Assembly (NCBI RefSeq): GCF_019285775.1
Contig: NZ_CP079105.1
Location: 2,294,001 to 2,358,000, forward strand
Reading direction: 5' to 3'
DNA: 64,000 nucleotides
Origin: Skermania piniformis
Lineage (GTDB): Bacteria; Actinomycetota; Actinomycetes; Mycobacteriales; Mycobacteriaceae
The translations under genes and the position numbers were made by a program. Below the pieces are notes generated by a model. The model was given only the letters and a program-made list of their open reading frames with translations, had not been told where the DNA came from and searched no databases. Positions within the stretch are counted from its first letter, which is position 1; every line of letters starts with the position of its first letter. This document shows, piece after piece, positions 56,635 to 64,000 of the stretch.

Positions 56635-56756
56635 GGGTCAGAAAATCTTTTTTCTCTTGAATTATCGCTCACACTGAGCAGGCTTGTGATCAGCACCACG
56701 ACGATGGCGCACATCACTCGCCCCAGACTTCAGATACCTGCCGAGGAGGCAGCCCC

Positions 56757-58221
56757 ATGTCCGATATCGAGATTCCGGTTCTGACCGTCGGCGGCGGCGG
56801 CGCCGGACTTACCGCATCGATGTTGTTGTCGCACAAGGGAGTCGAGTCGCTCCTCGTCAGTGGACTACCGACGACGTCAACGCTGCCGAAGGCACACGTG
56901 CTCAATCAGCGTGCGATGGAGATCTTCACCGAAGTAGGTGTCGCGCCGGAGATCTACCAGCGCAGCACGCCGGCCGAGAACATGCGCGCCACCGGCTGGT
57001 ACGCGGGCCTGACCGGCGATCACGAGAACTACGGGCGGCTCCTCGGCAAGCTCGAGGTGTGGGGTGGCGGGTACACCGACCCCGACTACATCGCTGCCAG
57101 CCCGTGCCGCACCTGCAATCTGCCGCAGATCCGGCTCGAGCCGGTCCTCAAAGCGCATGCCGAGAAACTGAATCCGGAGGGCGTGCGGTTCAACCACGAG
57201 GTCGTCGACGTGAGTCAGGACGCCGACGGCGTCACCGCAACGGTGCACAGCAAGGACGACGACAGCACCTACACGGTGCGATCGCAGTACCTCATCGCCG
57301 CCGATGGCGGCCGCACCGTCGGGAAGCGGCTCGGGGTCGGGATGAGCGGTCCCACCGGATCATGAAAATGGTCTCGATCCATATGACCGCCGACCTGTCG
57401 CAGTGGGCCACCGACGACGACATCCTGATCCGCTGGCTGGTGAACCCCGATTTCGGCGGCTCGTGGTCGGGCGTCCTCGTCCCGATGGGCCCGGAGCATT
57501 GGGGTCCCGAATCCGAGGAGTGGGTCTTCCACATGCAGTACGCGACCGACGACGCGGACGCGATGCAGGAGGAGAAGGTGCTCGGACGCATGCGAGCCAG
57601 CCTCGGCCTACCGCAAGACTTCGACTTCACCGTCCACCGGATCAGCCAATGGGTGATGGAAGGCGTCATTTCCGACAAGTTCCGTGCGGGTCGCGTCTTC
57701 TTCGTCGGCGACGCCGCGCACCGGCACCCACCGACCGGCGGACTCGGATTGACGTCCGCGATCCACGACGTCTACAACCTCACCTGGAAGCTGCAGGCCG
57801 TCCTGAGCGGACGGCCGGCGACGGACTGCTGGACACCTACGAGGCCGAGCGTAAACCCTTCGACCAGAACAACATCGACAACGCGATCGCGAACGCGATG
57901 AACCATTTCACCCTCGACCAGGCACTGAATCTGACACCGGACAAGTCGCCCGCGGAGAACTGGGCCGAGCTCGAACCACTGTGGGCGGATCTGCCCGCAT
58001 CATCGGCCAAACGGCACGCGCTGAACCAGGCCGTCGTGTCCCAGACGATCGAATTCCACCACCACAACGTCGAATTCGGTTACCGGTACGATTCCACAGC
58101 CATCGTGGACGACGGCAGCCCGGCCTACACCCCGCTCGACCCGGTACGCCTCTACGAAGCCGGCACCAAGCCGGGCGCCCCGCTCCCCCACGCATTCGTC
58201 GAACACGAAGGCAAACGAAAG
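56757..58221 (+). pseudogene. FAD-dependent phenol-type hydroxylase (TfdB/PheA-like) with two frameshifts and a cut 3' end
   Basis: Starts at ATG 56757 (GAGGAGG upstream) with LTVGGGGAGLTASMLLS and LPKAHVLNQRAMEIFTEVGV, then LIAADGGRTVGKRLG. The frame then stops at 57365. One base out, it continues with IMKMVSIHMTADLSQW to RVFFVGDAAHRHPPTGGLG (the GD motif). After a second one-base shift near 57815 comes GLLDTYEAERKPFDQNNIDN to LPHAFVEHEGKRK, where the IS5-type fragment begins. Both shifts fit one lost base each. It cannot make an active enzyme. The family hydroxylates phenols using NADPH. Confidence 0.85.
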
Positions 58222-58680
58222 CGCGGGTTTCGGGGGCGAGGTCACGGCCTTTGACCGGGGTGTGGACACCGATGCCGGCGCCTTCGTAGCCTTTGTCCGC
58301 GAGCGTGGGTACGCCGGCGGCGGCGGTCTCGTACAAGGCGCCGAGGCAGTGGGTGCGGGCGGCGGTCAGGTCCGCGATGATCTGCACGTTGCCGCCCTGG
58401 TGGCGGTGTTTGCCGGAGTACCACAGGTGATACCCGATGCCGGGATCGCGTTCGACGACCCGGTCGGTGTCGATCAGTGTCGCGTCCAGGCTCAGGTGCG
58501 ACCATTGTTCGCGTGTGGCCTGGTCGAGGACGTGGTGCAGGTCCGGGGCCTGGTCGGCGACCACGTCGATCGCCTCGTGGAGGTACCGGTAGGCGGTGGC
58601 GATCGAGAATCCGGCTTCGGCGGCTGACAATCGGATCGGGGCGTCGATGCGCGTGCAGCAAAACCGTCACACGAATCTCA
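58222..58680 (-). mobile_element. IS5-type transposase remnant (DDE_Tnp_4)
   Basis: The minus strand encodes TVLLHARIDAPIRLSAAEAG, ATAYRYLHEAIDVVADQAP, the first catalytic Asp in HLSLDATLIDTDRV, HLWYSGKHRHQGGNVQIIAD and PTLADKGYEGAGIGVHTPVK. Both ends are missing, and about 20 residues between ADL and TAARTH are deleted compared with relatives. It begins inside the last codons of the hydroxylase pseudogene, so its insertion or a later deletion cut that gene. No inverted repeats seen. Confidence 0.8.
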
Positions 58681-58744
58681 CAATTCCAGTGAGAAAACCT
58701 CAATGAAGATCAGGATTCCCGCGCCACTATTTAAGGAGTAGCCG

Positions 58745-59233
58745 TTGTTCGGTCTGCAACCATCGGACGAATCAGTTTTCGAAACAGCTCCGGTTGTGAG
58801 GTCATTCTCGCTGGCCCTTCGCGTTCCCCCCGAGGAGGTGTGGAACGGCCTGGCCGGTGATAGTCCGCTGGCATGGTGCCGAGCCCTGGGCAATGGGCGC
58901 TACACCTCCTCGCGCCCTTTTGGGGTTGGCACTACTCGGGAGATCACGGTCTGCCGCGTGATCAAGCTACGTGAGAGGTTCTTTCGGTGGGAAGAAGGCC
59001 GCCGGCATTCGTTCGGGGTAACCGAATCGAATGTGCCACTGTTAAGTCGGTTCGCCGAGGACTATCTCGTTGAGCCGATGGCCGACGGAAGCCGATTCAC
59101 CTGGACCATCGCCGCTGAAATGAAAGCGCCGCTGAGACGCCCGAACTTTCTCGGAAGTTTCCCGCTGGAACGCATCATGCGAACTCTGGAGGCGGACACC
59201 AGACAACACTTCGAACGCGCAACGTCAACTTGA
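58745..59233 (+). CDS. SRPBCC/polyketide-cyclase-like protein
   Basis: 162 residues from TTG at 58745, chosen because AAGGAG lies nine bases upstream in an AT-rich leader. It has the START-like pattern SFSLALRVPPEEVWNGL, RPFGVGTTREITV, ERFFRWEEGRRHSF and a C-terminal long helix. The stop TGA at 59231-59233 is immediately followed by the left inverted repeat of an IS3 element, so the very end of the gene may have been altered by the insertion. The codon use is less GC-biased than its neighbours. Function unknown. Confidence 0.68.
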   Translation: MFGLQPSDESVFETAPVVRSFSLALRVPPEEVWNGLAGDSPLAWCRALGNGRYTSSRPFGVGTTREITVCRVIKLRERFFRWEEGRRHSFGVTESNVPLLSRFAEDYLVEPMADGSRFTWTIAAEMKAPLRRPNFLGSFPLERIMRTLEADTRQHFERATST

Positions 59234-60312
59234 GGTTGATCCTTGATGGTGGACACCTGACTGGCGGGATCGCTGTTCCCGCGGGAAGGACGTCCGGTGT
59301 GTCGGGCAAGCGGAAGAGCTACACCCCGGAGTTCCGGGAGCAGGCTGCCCGCCTGGCCGATCGAGACCGGCCGCCCGGTCGTGCACGTGGCGGCCGAGAT
59401 CGGGGTGGGGGAACAGTTGCTGGGCCGGTGGGGGCGCCGGGTCCGCGATCGCGCCGGTGGGGGCGACCCGGTTGTGGATGTCGTCGAGCGGGCGGAGCTG
59501 GAGCGGCTACGCCGGGAGAACGCTGACCTGCGGTTGGATCGGGAGTTCCTGAAAAAGGCCGCGGCCTTCTCGCATCCGAGCAGAACCGGTAGACGCTTAC
59601 CGGCTGATCGAAGCGGAGAAGGCCGCCTACCGAATCGGCCGGATGTGCCGGCTGCTGGAGGTGTCGCGGTCGGGAGTTCTACAAGTGGCGCGCCCCGTGC
59701 GGTGTGGCCCGACCCCGGCCGAGCAGCGCCGCACCGAACTCGATGACCGGGTCGCGGCGGCGCATGCCGCCTCCGACGGCGTGTACGGGGCGCCGCGGAT
59801 CCTGGCCGACCTCCGCGAGGGCGGTGAGCGGGTCTCGCGGAAGACGGTCGCGGCGTCGCTGCGCCGGCAGGGGCTGGCCGGGATCAGCCCACGCAGGTTC
59901 ACGCCGGTCACCACGCTGCCCGACCCGAGCGTCACGGTGCCGACCGACCTGGTCGAGGGGGGTTTCGACACCGGTGTGCTGAACCGGGTATGCACCAGCG
60001 ACATCACCTCCCTGCGCACGGGTGAGGGCTGGCTGTACCTGTGCGCGGTCCGCGACGGCTGCGCACGGCGGGTACTGGGCCAATGCCCAGGCGGAATCAT
60101 TCTGGGCGACACTGAAAACCGAGTTCTGCGACCGCGGTTTGTGGCCGACCGGACCCGAGGCTGAGCTCGCCGTCGGCGACCGGATCGAACGGATCTACAA
60201 CCGACGCCGACGCCACTCCACGATCGGGATGATCAGCCCGGTCGACTACGAAAACCAACTCACTCAGACGGCACAAGCCGCCTGACCCAGTGTCCACCAA
60301 ACCGGTTCAACC
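59234..60312 (+). mobile_element. Defective IS3-family insertion sequence
   Basis: Imperfect terminal repeats GGTTGATCC...GGTGGACAC (59234-59256) and the matching GTGTCCACC...GGTTCAACC (60290-60312) bound the element. OrfA starts GTG 59299 (GKRKSYTPEFREQAARLA), then one base out of frame ETGRPVVHVAAEIGVGEQLL and LKKAAAFS. OrfB has YRLIEAEKAAYRIGRMCRLL, a local double shift near 59690, ASDGVYGAPRILADLREGG, and the first Asp in TSDITSLRTGEGWLYLC. About 75 residues with the second Asp are deleted at CARRVLG, and the Glu-containing QAESFWATLKTEF and YNRRRRHSTIG follow in another frame. It cannot move by itself. Confidence 0.86.
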
Positions 60313-60569
60313 CCAGATCTTCTGAGTGAACGCCGATCAGAAGCACCGCTGTTCGCAGATCTTCACGATGCTGAACGGGCACACCGCCCGAGCCCCGTCA
60401 TGTCGCTCTCCGTCTACTCCACGGTCCACGCGGACGACCTCCGCGGGGCCGGCCGCACCATCTTCCGGCCCGACCGATAACCCACTGGTAGGCCACTGGG
60501 CAGGATTGCGGGGCCCCGAACCCGGGTTCCGAACCCCCCCCGCACCCACTCTGACCTGGTGTTTCTGTG

Positions 60570-60643
60570 TCGGGCTGACAGGATTTGAACCTGCGACCAC
60601 TTGACCCCCAGTCAAGTGCGCTACCAAACTGCGCCACAGCCCG
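60570..60643 (-). tRNA. tRNA-Pro (GGG anticodon)
   Basis: The minus strand folds as a full cloverleaf: acceptor CGGGCTG with CAGCCCG, anticodon stem CTTGA with TCAAG around the loop CTGGGGG (anticodon GGG, reading CCC), and TpsiC arm with GGTTCAAATCC. Discriminator base A at 60570; CCA is not encoded. It lies between the IS3 element and der, a likely insertion spot for mobile DNA. Confidence 0.96.
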
Positions 60644-60708
60644 CTGCGTCCGTGGACGCCGGATGAGTTTACCGCACCTCGGCTACCCACTCGGCAACCC
60701 CACCAACC

Positions 60709-62121
60709 CTACTTGCGCGTCCGCTTTTCCCGCACCCGGACCGAGACCCGCACCGGCGATCCATCGAAGCCGAACTCCTCGCGTAGCCGCCGTTCCAGGA
60801 AACGGCGATAGCCGGCCTCCAGAAAACCGGTGGTGAACAGGACGAACGTGGGTGGGCGGGTGGCGGCCTGGGTGGCGAACAGCACCCGCGGCAGGCGACC
60901 ACCGCGCATCGGCGGTGGGGTGGCGGCCACGACCTCCTTCAGCCAGGAGTTCAACTGACCGGTGGAGATCCGCTTGTCCCAGGAGTCCAGCGCAGTCTCC
61001 ATCGCCGGCACCAGCTTCTGCACCGCCCGACCGGTCTTCGCCGAGATGTTCACCCGCGGCGCCCAGGTGACGTGCGCCAGGTCTCGCTCGATCTCGCTGC
61101 GCAACGTATAACGACGATCCTCGTCGACCAGATCCCACTTGTTGAACGCGATGACGAGCGCGCGACCGGCGTCGACGACCATGCCGAGCACGCGCTGGTC
61201 CTGTTCGGTGATCGGTTCCGCCGCGTCGAGCAGCAGGACCACCAACTCGGCCGCCTCGATCGCGCCTCGGGTGCGCAGCGAGGCGTAGAACTCCGCACCC
61301 TTGGCCTGCCCGACCCGCTTGCGCAGGCCGGCGGTGTCCACGAAACGCCATACCCGTCCGCCCAGCTCCACCAGCGAATCGACCGGGTCGACGGTGGTCC
61401 CGGCGACGTCGTGCACCACCGAGCGCTCGTCCCCGGAGAGCTTGTTGAGCAGGCTGGACTTGCCCACGTTCGGCTTGCCGACCAACGCCACCCGGCGCGG
61501 GCCGACACCGATGACGCCGTCGTCGCGCGGGGTCGACGGCAACGTCGCCAACACCAGATCGAGCAGGTCGCCGGTCCCCCGGCCGTGGCTGGCGCTGATC
61601 GGTTGCGGCTCCCCCAGACCCAACGACCACAGCGCGGCAGCCTCCGCCTCGACCCGGGCGTCGTCCACCTTGTTCGCCACCAGAATCACCGGAGTCTTAC
61701 TGCGCCGCAACACCTTCGCGACCGCCTCGTCGGTCGCGGTGGCACCGACCACGGCATCGACGACCAGCAGGATCGCATCCGCGGTCCGCATCGCGACGTC
61801 GGCCTGCCGGGCGACTGCCTGTTGCAGCCCTTTCGCATCCGGCTCCCAGCCGCCGGTGTCCTGCACCAGGAACCGCCGGCCGGCCCAGTCCGCCTCATAC
61901 GTAACCCGATCCCGGGTGACCCCGGGGACGTCCTCGACGACCGCTTCCCGCCGGCCGATGATCCGATTCACCAGGGTCGACTTGCCGACATTGGGTCGGC
62001 CGACTACCGCGAGCACGGGCAACCGCAGCTGCTCGTCGTCCGGCTCGTCGGCGATATCGAGGACCGACCAGTCCCCTTCGTCGATCCAGGTGCCGTCCCC
62101 GGGCAGCACATCCTCGGTCAT
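60709..62121 (-). CDS. der: Ribosome-assembly GTPase Der (EngA)
   Basis: 470 residues. Two consecutive GTPase domains: first G1 GRPNVGKST and [12 protein letters not shown] with ANKVDD; second G1 GKPNVGKSS and DTAGLRKR with FNKWDL. A KH-like C-terminal domain ends in a basic tail. It helps mature the 50S subunit. The N-terminal 35 residues are an acidic extension common in actinobacteria. cmk lies 30 bases upstream on the same strand, so both should be co-transcribed. Intact. Confidence 0.97.
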   Translation of the reverse strand: MTEDVLPGDGTWIDEGDWSVLDIADEPDDEQLRLPVLAVVGRPNVGKSTLVNRIIGRREAVVEDVPGVTRDRVTYEADWAGRRFLVQDTGGWEPDAKGLQQAVARQADVAMRTADAILLVVDAVVGATATDEAVAKVLRRSKTPVILVANKVDDARVEAEAAALWSLGLGEPQPISASHGRGTGDLLDLVLATLPSTPRDDGVIGVGPRRVALVGKPNVGKSSLLNKLSGDERSVVHDVAGTTVDPVDSLVELGGRVWRFVDTAGLRKRVGQAKGAEFYASLRTRGAIEAAELVVLLLDAAEPITEQDQRVLGMVVDAGRALVIAFNKWDLVDEDRRYTLRSEIERDLAHVTWAPRVNISAKTGRAVQKLVPAMETALDSWDKRISTGQLNSWLKEVVAATPPPMRGGRLPRVLFATQAATRPPTFVLFTTGFLEAGYRRFLERRLREEFGFDGSPVRVSVRVREKRTRK

Positions 62122-62151
62122 TGCGCCTCACTCATCTCCGCACGTGCTCAC

Positions 62152-62835
62152 TCACCGCCGTGCACCGGTCCGGTCGGCCACGACCCGCTCCAGCTCGTCG
62201 ATCACTTGGTCGATGTTCAGCTCGCTGGTATCCACCAGCACCGAATCCGGCGCCGGCCGAAGCGGCGACACCGCCCGGGTCGAGTCGAGCCCGTCGCGGC
62301 GCTGCACGTCGGCCAACACCCCGGCATAGTCGTCGCCGCGGCCTTCCACGATGTTCTGCTCGTTACGGCGGCGGGCCCGGGCTTCCGGTGAGGCGGTCAG
62401 ATAGATCTTCACGTCGGCATCGGGCAGCACGACAGTGCCGATGTCACGGCCTTCCACCACGATCCGATCCGCCGCGGCGACCAGCCGGCGCTGCAACTCG
62501 ACCAACCCGGCCCGCACCTGCGGCACCGCAGCCACCGCCGACACCGCACCGGTGACCTGCGCACCCCGAATCTCGCTCCGCACATCCTCTCCGCCGAGCA
62601 AGACCAGCTCGGCAGCCGGGTCGGTACCGATCGTGAAGTCCACCTCGGCGACCGCAGCACCGACCGCCACCGGATCGGTCAGGTCCACCCCCCGCCGCAA
62701 CACCTGCAGCGTCAGTGTTCGATACATCGCACCGGTATCCAGGTACCGCGCGTCGAGCCTGGTCGCCAGCCGCCGGGACACACTCGACTTACCCGTGCCG
62801 GAGGGCCCGTCCATCGCAACCGTCAGTCCGCTCAC
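62152..62835 (-). CDS. cmk: Cytidylate kinase
   Basis: 227 residues from GTG at 62835, with GAGGAACG upstream; a longer frame to 62940 would add residues without homology and overlap rluB. The P-loop is [11 protein letters not shown], with [10 protein letters not shown] and the CMP-binding [18 protein letters not shown] and SPEARARRR. It phosphorylates CMP and dCMP. It lies between rluB (28 bases upstream) and der, the normal order. Confidence 0.96.
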   Translation of the reverse strand: MSGLTVAMDGPSGTGKSSVSRRLATRLDARYLDTGAMYRTLTLQVLRRGVDLTDPVAVGAAVAEVDFTIGTDPAAELVLLGGEDVRSEIRGAQVTGAVSAVAAVPQVRAGLVELQRRLVAAADRIVVEGRDIGTVVLPDADVKIYLTASPEARARRRNEQNIVEGRGDDYAGVLADVQRRDGLDSTRAVSPLRPAPDSVLVDTSELNIDQVIDELERVVADRTGARR

Positions 62836-62863
62836 CGTTCCTCCGTCCTCGTCCACCCGATCC

Positions 62864-63805
62864 TCACAACCCGACCATCTCGTAGAGCGCACCGATCTCG
62901 TCCCGACCGAGCACGCGCAGCGATCCGGGGCGCTGGTCACGCAGCGACACCGGACCGATCCGGGTTCGGACCAACCGGGTCACCGGATGCCCGACCGCGT
63001 CCAGCAGCCGGCGCACGATGTGCTTACGACCCTCGTGCAGCTCGATCTCGACCAGCGAGCGGCCCGCACCGAGCTCGATCACCCGGAAACGATCCACCCG
63101 GACCGGGCCGTCGTCCAATTCGATCCCGTCGCGCAAGGTCTTGCCGACACCGCGGAGCACCTCACCCTGGACTGTCGCCAGATATGTCTTACCGACCTCG
63201 TAGGACGGATGCATCAGCCGATGGGACAGCTCGCCGTCGTTGGTGAGCAACAGCAGCCCCTCGGTCTCGGCATCGAGCCGACCCACGTGGAACAGTCGCT
63301 GCCCCGCCGCCACCCGCTCGGCCACGATATCGCCGACACACGGCCGGCCCAGCTCGTCGGACATGGTCGAGTGCCAGCCACGTGGTTTGTTCAGCGCCAG
63401 GTGCACCAGATCGGACCGGACCACCACGCGGACGCCGTCCACGCGGATCACCGCGGTCGTCGGATCGACCCGGCGCCCCTGCTCGGTGACGATCAACCCG
63501 TCGACCTCGACCCGACCCGACGCGATCATCTCCTCGGCCGCCCGGCGCGACGCGACGCCGGCCTGGGCCAGCACCTTCTGCAGCCGCACCCCGTCGGCCG
63601 CCGGAGGCAGCGCCGCGGGCGTCGGCCGGCCGGCCGATTCCGGCGGTATGTTCTGCCGGCTCGCCGGCTTGGCATTGCTGAGGCGTGGTGTCACGGCGGG
63701 CGGTTTGTTCACCCGCCGCTTATTTGATCTTGATTCGCTAGTTGGTTGCTGACGCTTGGATCGACCGGCTCCTGACGGGTCGTCGCGGCGGGCAGATCGG
63801 CTCAC
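62864..63805 (-). CDS. rluB: Ribosomal large-subunit pseudouridine synthase B-like
   Basis: 313 residues from GTG at 63805, which overlaps the scpB stop. A basic disordered tail (1-70) is followed by an S4 RNA-binding domain, [20 protein letters not shown], and the synthase core with the catalytic Asp in [19 protein letters not shown], then [19 protein letters not shown]. It makes pseudouridine in 23S rRNA. Coupled to scpB by a 4-base overlap (GTGA). Intact. Confidence 0.95.
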   Translation of the reverse strand: MSRSARRDDPSGAGRSKRQQPTSESRSNKRRVNKPPAVTPRLSNAKPASRQNIPPESAGRPTPAALPPAADGVRLQKVLAQAGVASRRAAEEMIASGRVEVDGLIVTEQGRRVDPTTAVIRVDGVRVVVRSDLVHLALNKPRGWHSTMSDELGRPCVGDIVAERVAAGQRLFHVGRLDAETEGLLLLTNDGELSHRLMHPSYEVGKTYLATVQGEVLRGVGKTLRDGIELDDGPVRVDRFRVIELGAGRSLVEIELHEGRKHIVRRLLDAVGHPVTRLVRTRIGPVSLRDQRPGSLRVLGRDEIGALYEMVGL

Positions 63806-64000
63806 GCTCGGTCCTCGTCGATCTCCGGTACCGGTCCCGGATCTGCTGGCTTACGCAGCCGGAGATACCGCGGGTCGGTATCCAGGCTCTCGTCGATCTC
63901 GTCCACCAGGTCGACCCCGGGCAGCAGCGGCGCCAGCGGCGGCAGCTGGGCCAGCGAGGCCAGTCCGATCCGCTCCAGAAAGAGTTCCGTCGTCGTGTAG
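63802..64000 (-). CDS. scpB: Segregation and condensation protein B, C-terminal part (5' end outside window)
   Basis: The last 65 residues of the gene: TTTELFLERIGLASLAQLPP, followed by PLLPGVDLVDEIDES, and an acidic tail. The phrase TTxLFLERxGL is the C-terminal winged-helix of ScpB, which works with ScpA and SMC in chromosome condensation. The start is beyond base 64000. The stop overlaps rluB's GTG. Confidence 0.9.
   Translation of the reverse strand, partial: YTTTELFLERIGLASLAQLPPLAPLLPGVDLVDEIDESLDTDPRYLRLRKPADPGPVPEIDEDRA

Noticed and set aside
60313-60569. Coding frames between the IS3 element and tRNA-Pro
   Set aside because: Short frames cross the tRNA or lack starts, ribosome sites and homologous motifs.

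Overview
The window is GC-rich actinobacterial chromosome, most likely from the Mycobacteriales (Nocardia/Rhodococcus/Skermania side). This rests on three blocks that match mycobacterial gene order as I recall it: glcB-VWA plus gcvP-merR-bfn-ftsR-garA-gcvH-pgsA (the Rv1822-Rv1837 region of M. tuberculosis), a CYP51/CYP123/ferredoxin/aldehyde dehydrogenase locus (the Rv0763-Rv0771 region), and der-cmk-rluB-scpB (Rv1710-Rv1713). The genes have many GTG starts and many 1- or 4-base overlaps.

Layout. 1-15.6 kb is core metabolism and regulation: malate synthase G, a VWA protein, a TerD protein, the glycine decarboxylase gene behind a tandem glycine riboswitch, the MerR/GarA cluster, GcvH, a phosphatidyltransferase, a NERD protein and an L,D-transpeptidase. 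15.7-18.8 kb is a GNAT gene followed by the pxpABC 5-oxoprolinase genes. 18.7-23.6 kb (minus strand) is a five-gene oxidation operon: aldehyde dehydrogenase, SDR, 3-hydroxyisobutyrate-dehydrogenase-like enzyme, CMD protein and FAD dehydrogenase. 23.7-27.2 kb is an accessory patch: a toxin-antitoxin-like trio, two small unknown genes, an SDR cut by an ISAs1 remnant, and a frameshifted DUF2510/DUF4352 gene. 27.4-31.4 kb is the cyp123 operon (P450, SDR, [3Fe-4S] ferredoxin, SnoaL-like protein, a 415-residue unknown). 31.4-40.2 kb holds an FdhF/YdeP-type molybdoenzyme, a divergent TetR gene, then cyp51-cyp125 and a glycosyltransferase/methyltransferase/alpha-toroid cassette.

40-47 kb has a broken DUF222-HNH gene, a methyltransferase whose start region is a 27-bp tandem repeat, a FabG3-like steroid SDR, a DapB-like dehydrogenase, a DUF1059 protein, an MFS exporter and a GyrI-like protein. 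47-53 kb carries a tandem TetR-fold regulator, an HxlR regulator divergent from a haloalkane-dehalogenase-like hydrolase, and a GAF/GGDEF/EAL protein. 54-60.3 kb is a decayed catabolic patch: three broken oxidation genes, an intact GntR gene and two defective insertion sequences. 60.5-64 kb returns to core genes: tRNA-Pro(GGG), der, cmk, rluB and the end of scpB.

The best candidate for a system not described before is a putative sterol/steroid-type oxidation regulon. A TGTC-NN-GACA palindrome, or its AGACACATGTCC variant, lies at five promoters spread over 20 kb: the aldehyde dehydrogenase operon, the cyp123 operon, the tetR/fdhF divergent region, cyp51-cyp125-glycosyltransferase, and the fabG3-like/DapB-like divergent region. 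The TetR protein at 33.9-34.5 kb, whose start codon lies inside one of these sites, is the obvious candidate regulator. The single-base frameshifts and internal deletions concentrated at 22-27, 40-41, 47 and 54-60 kb are either genuine decay or assembly error and should be checked against reads.
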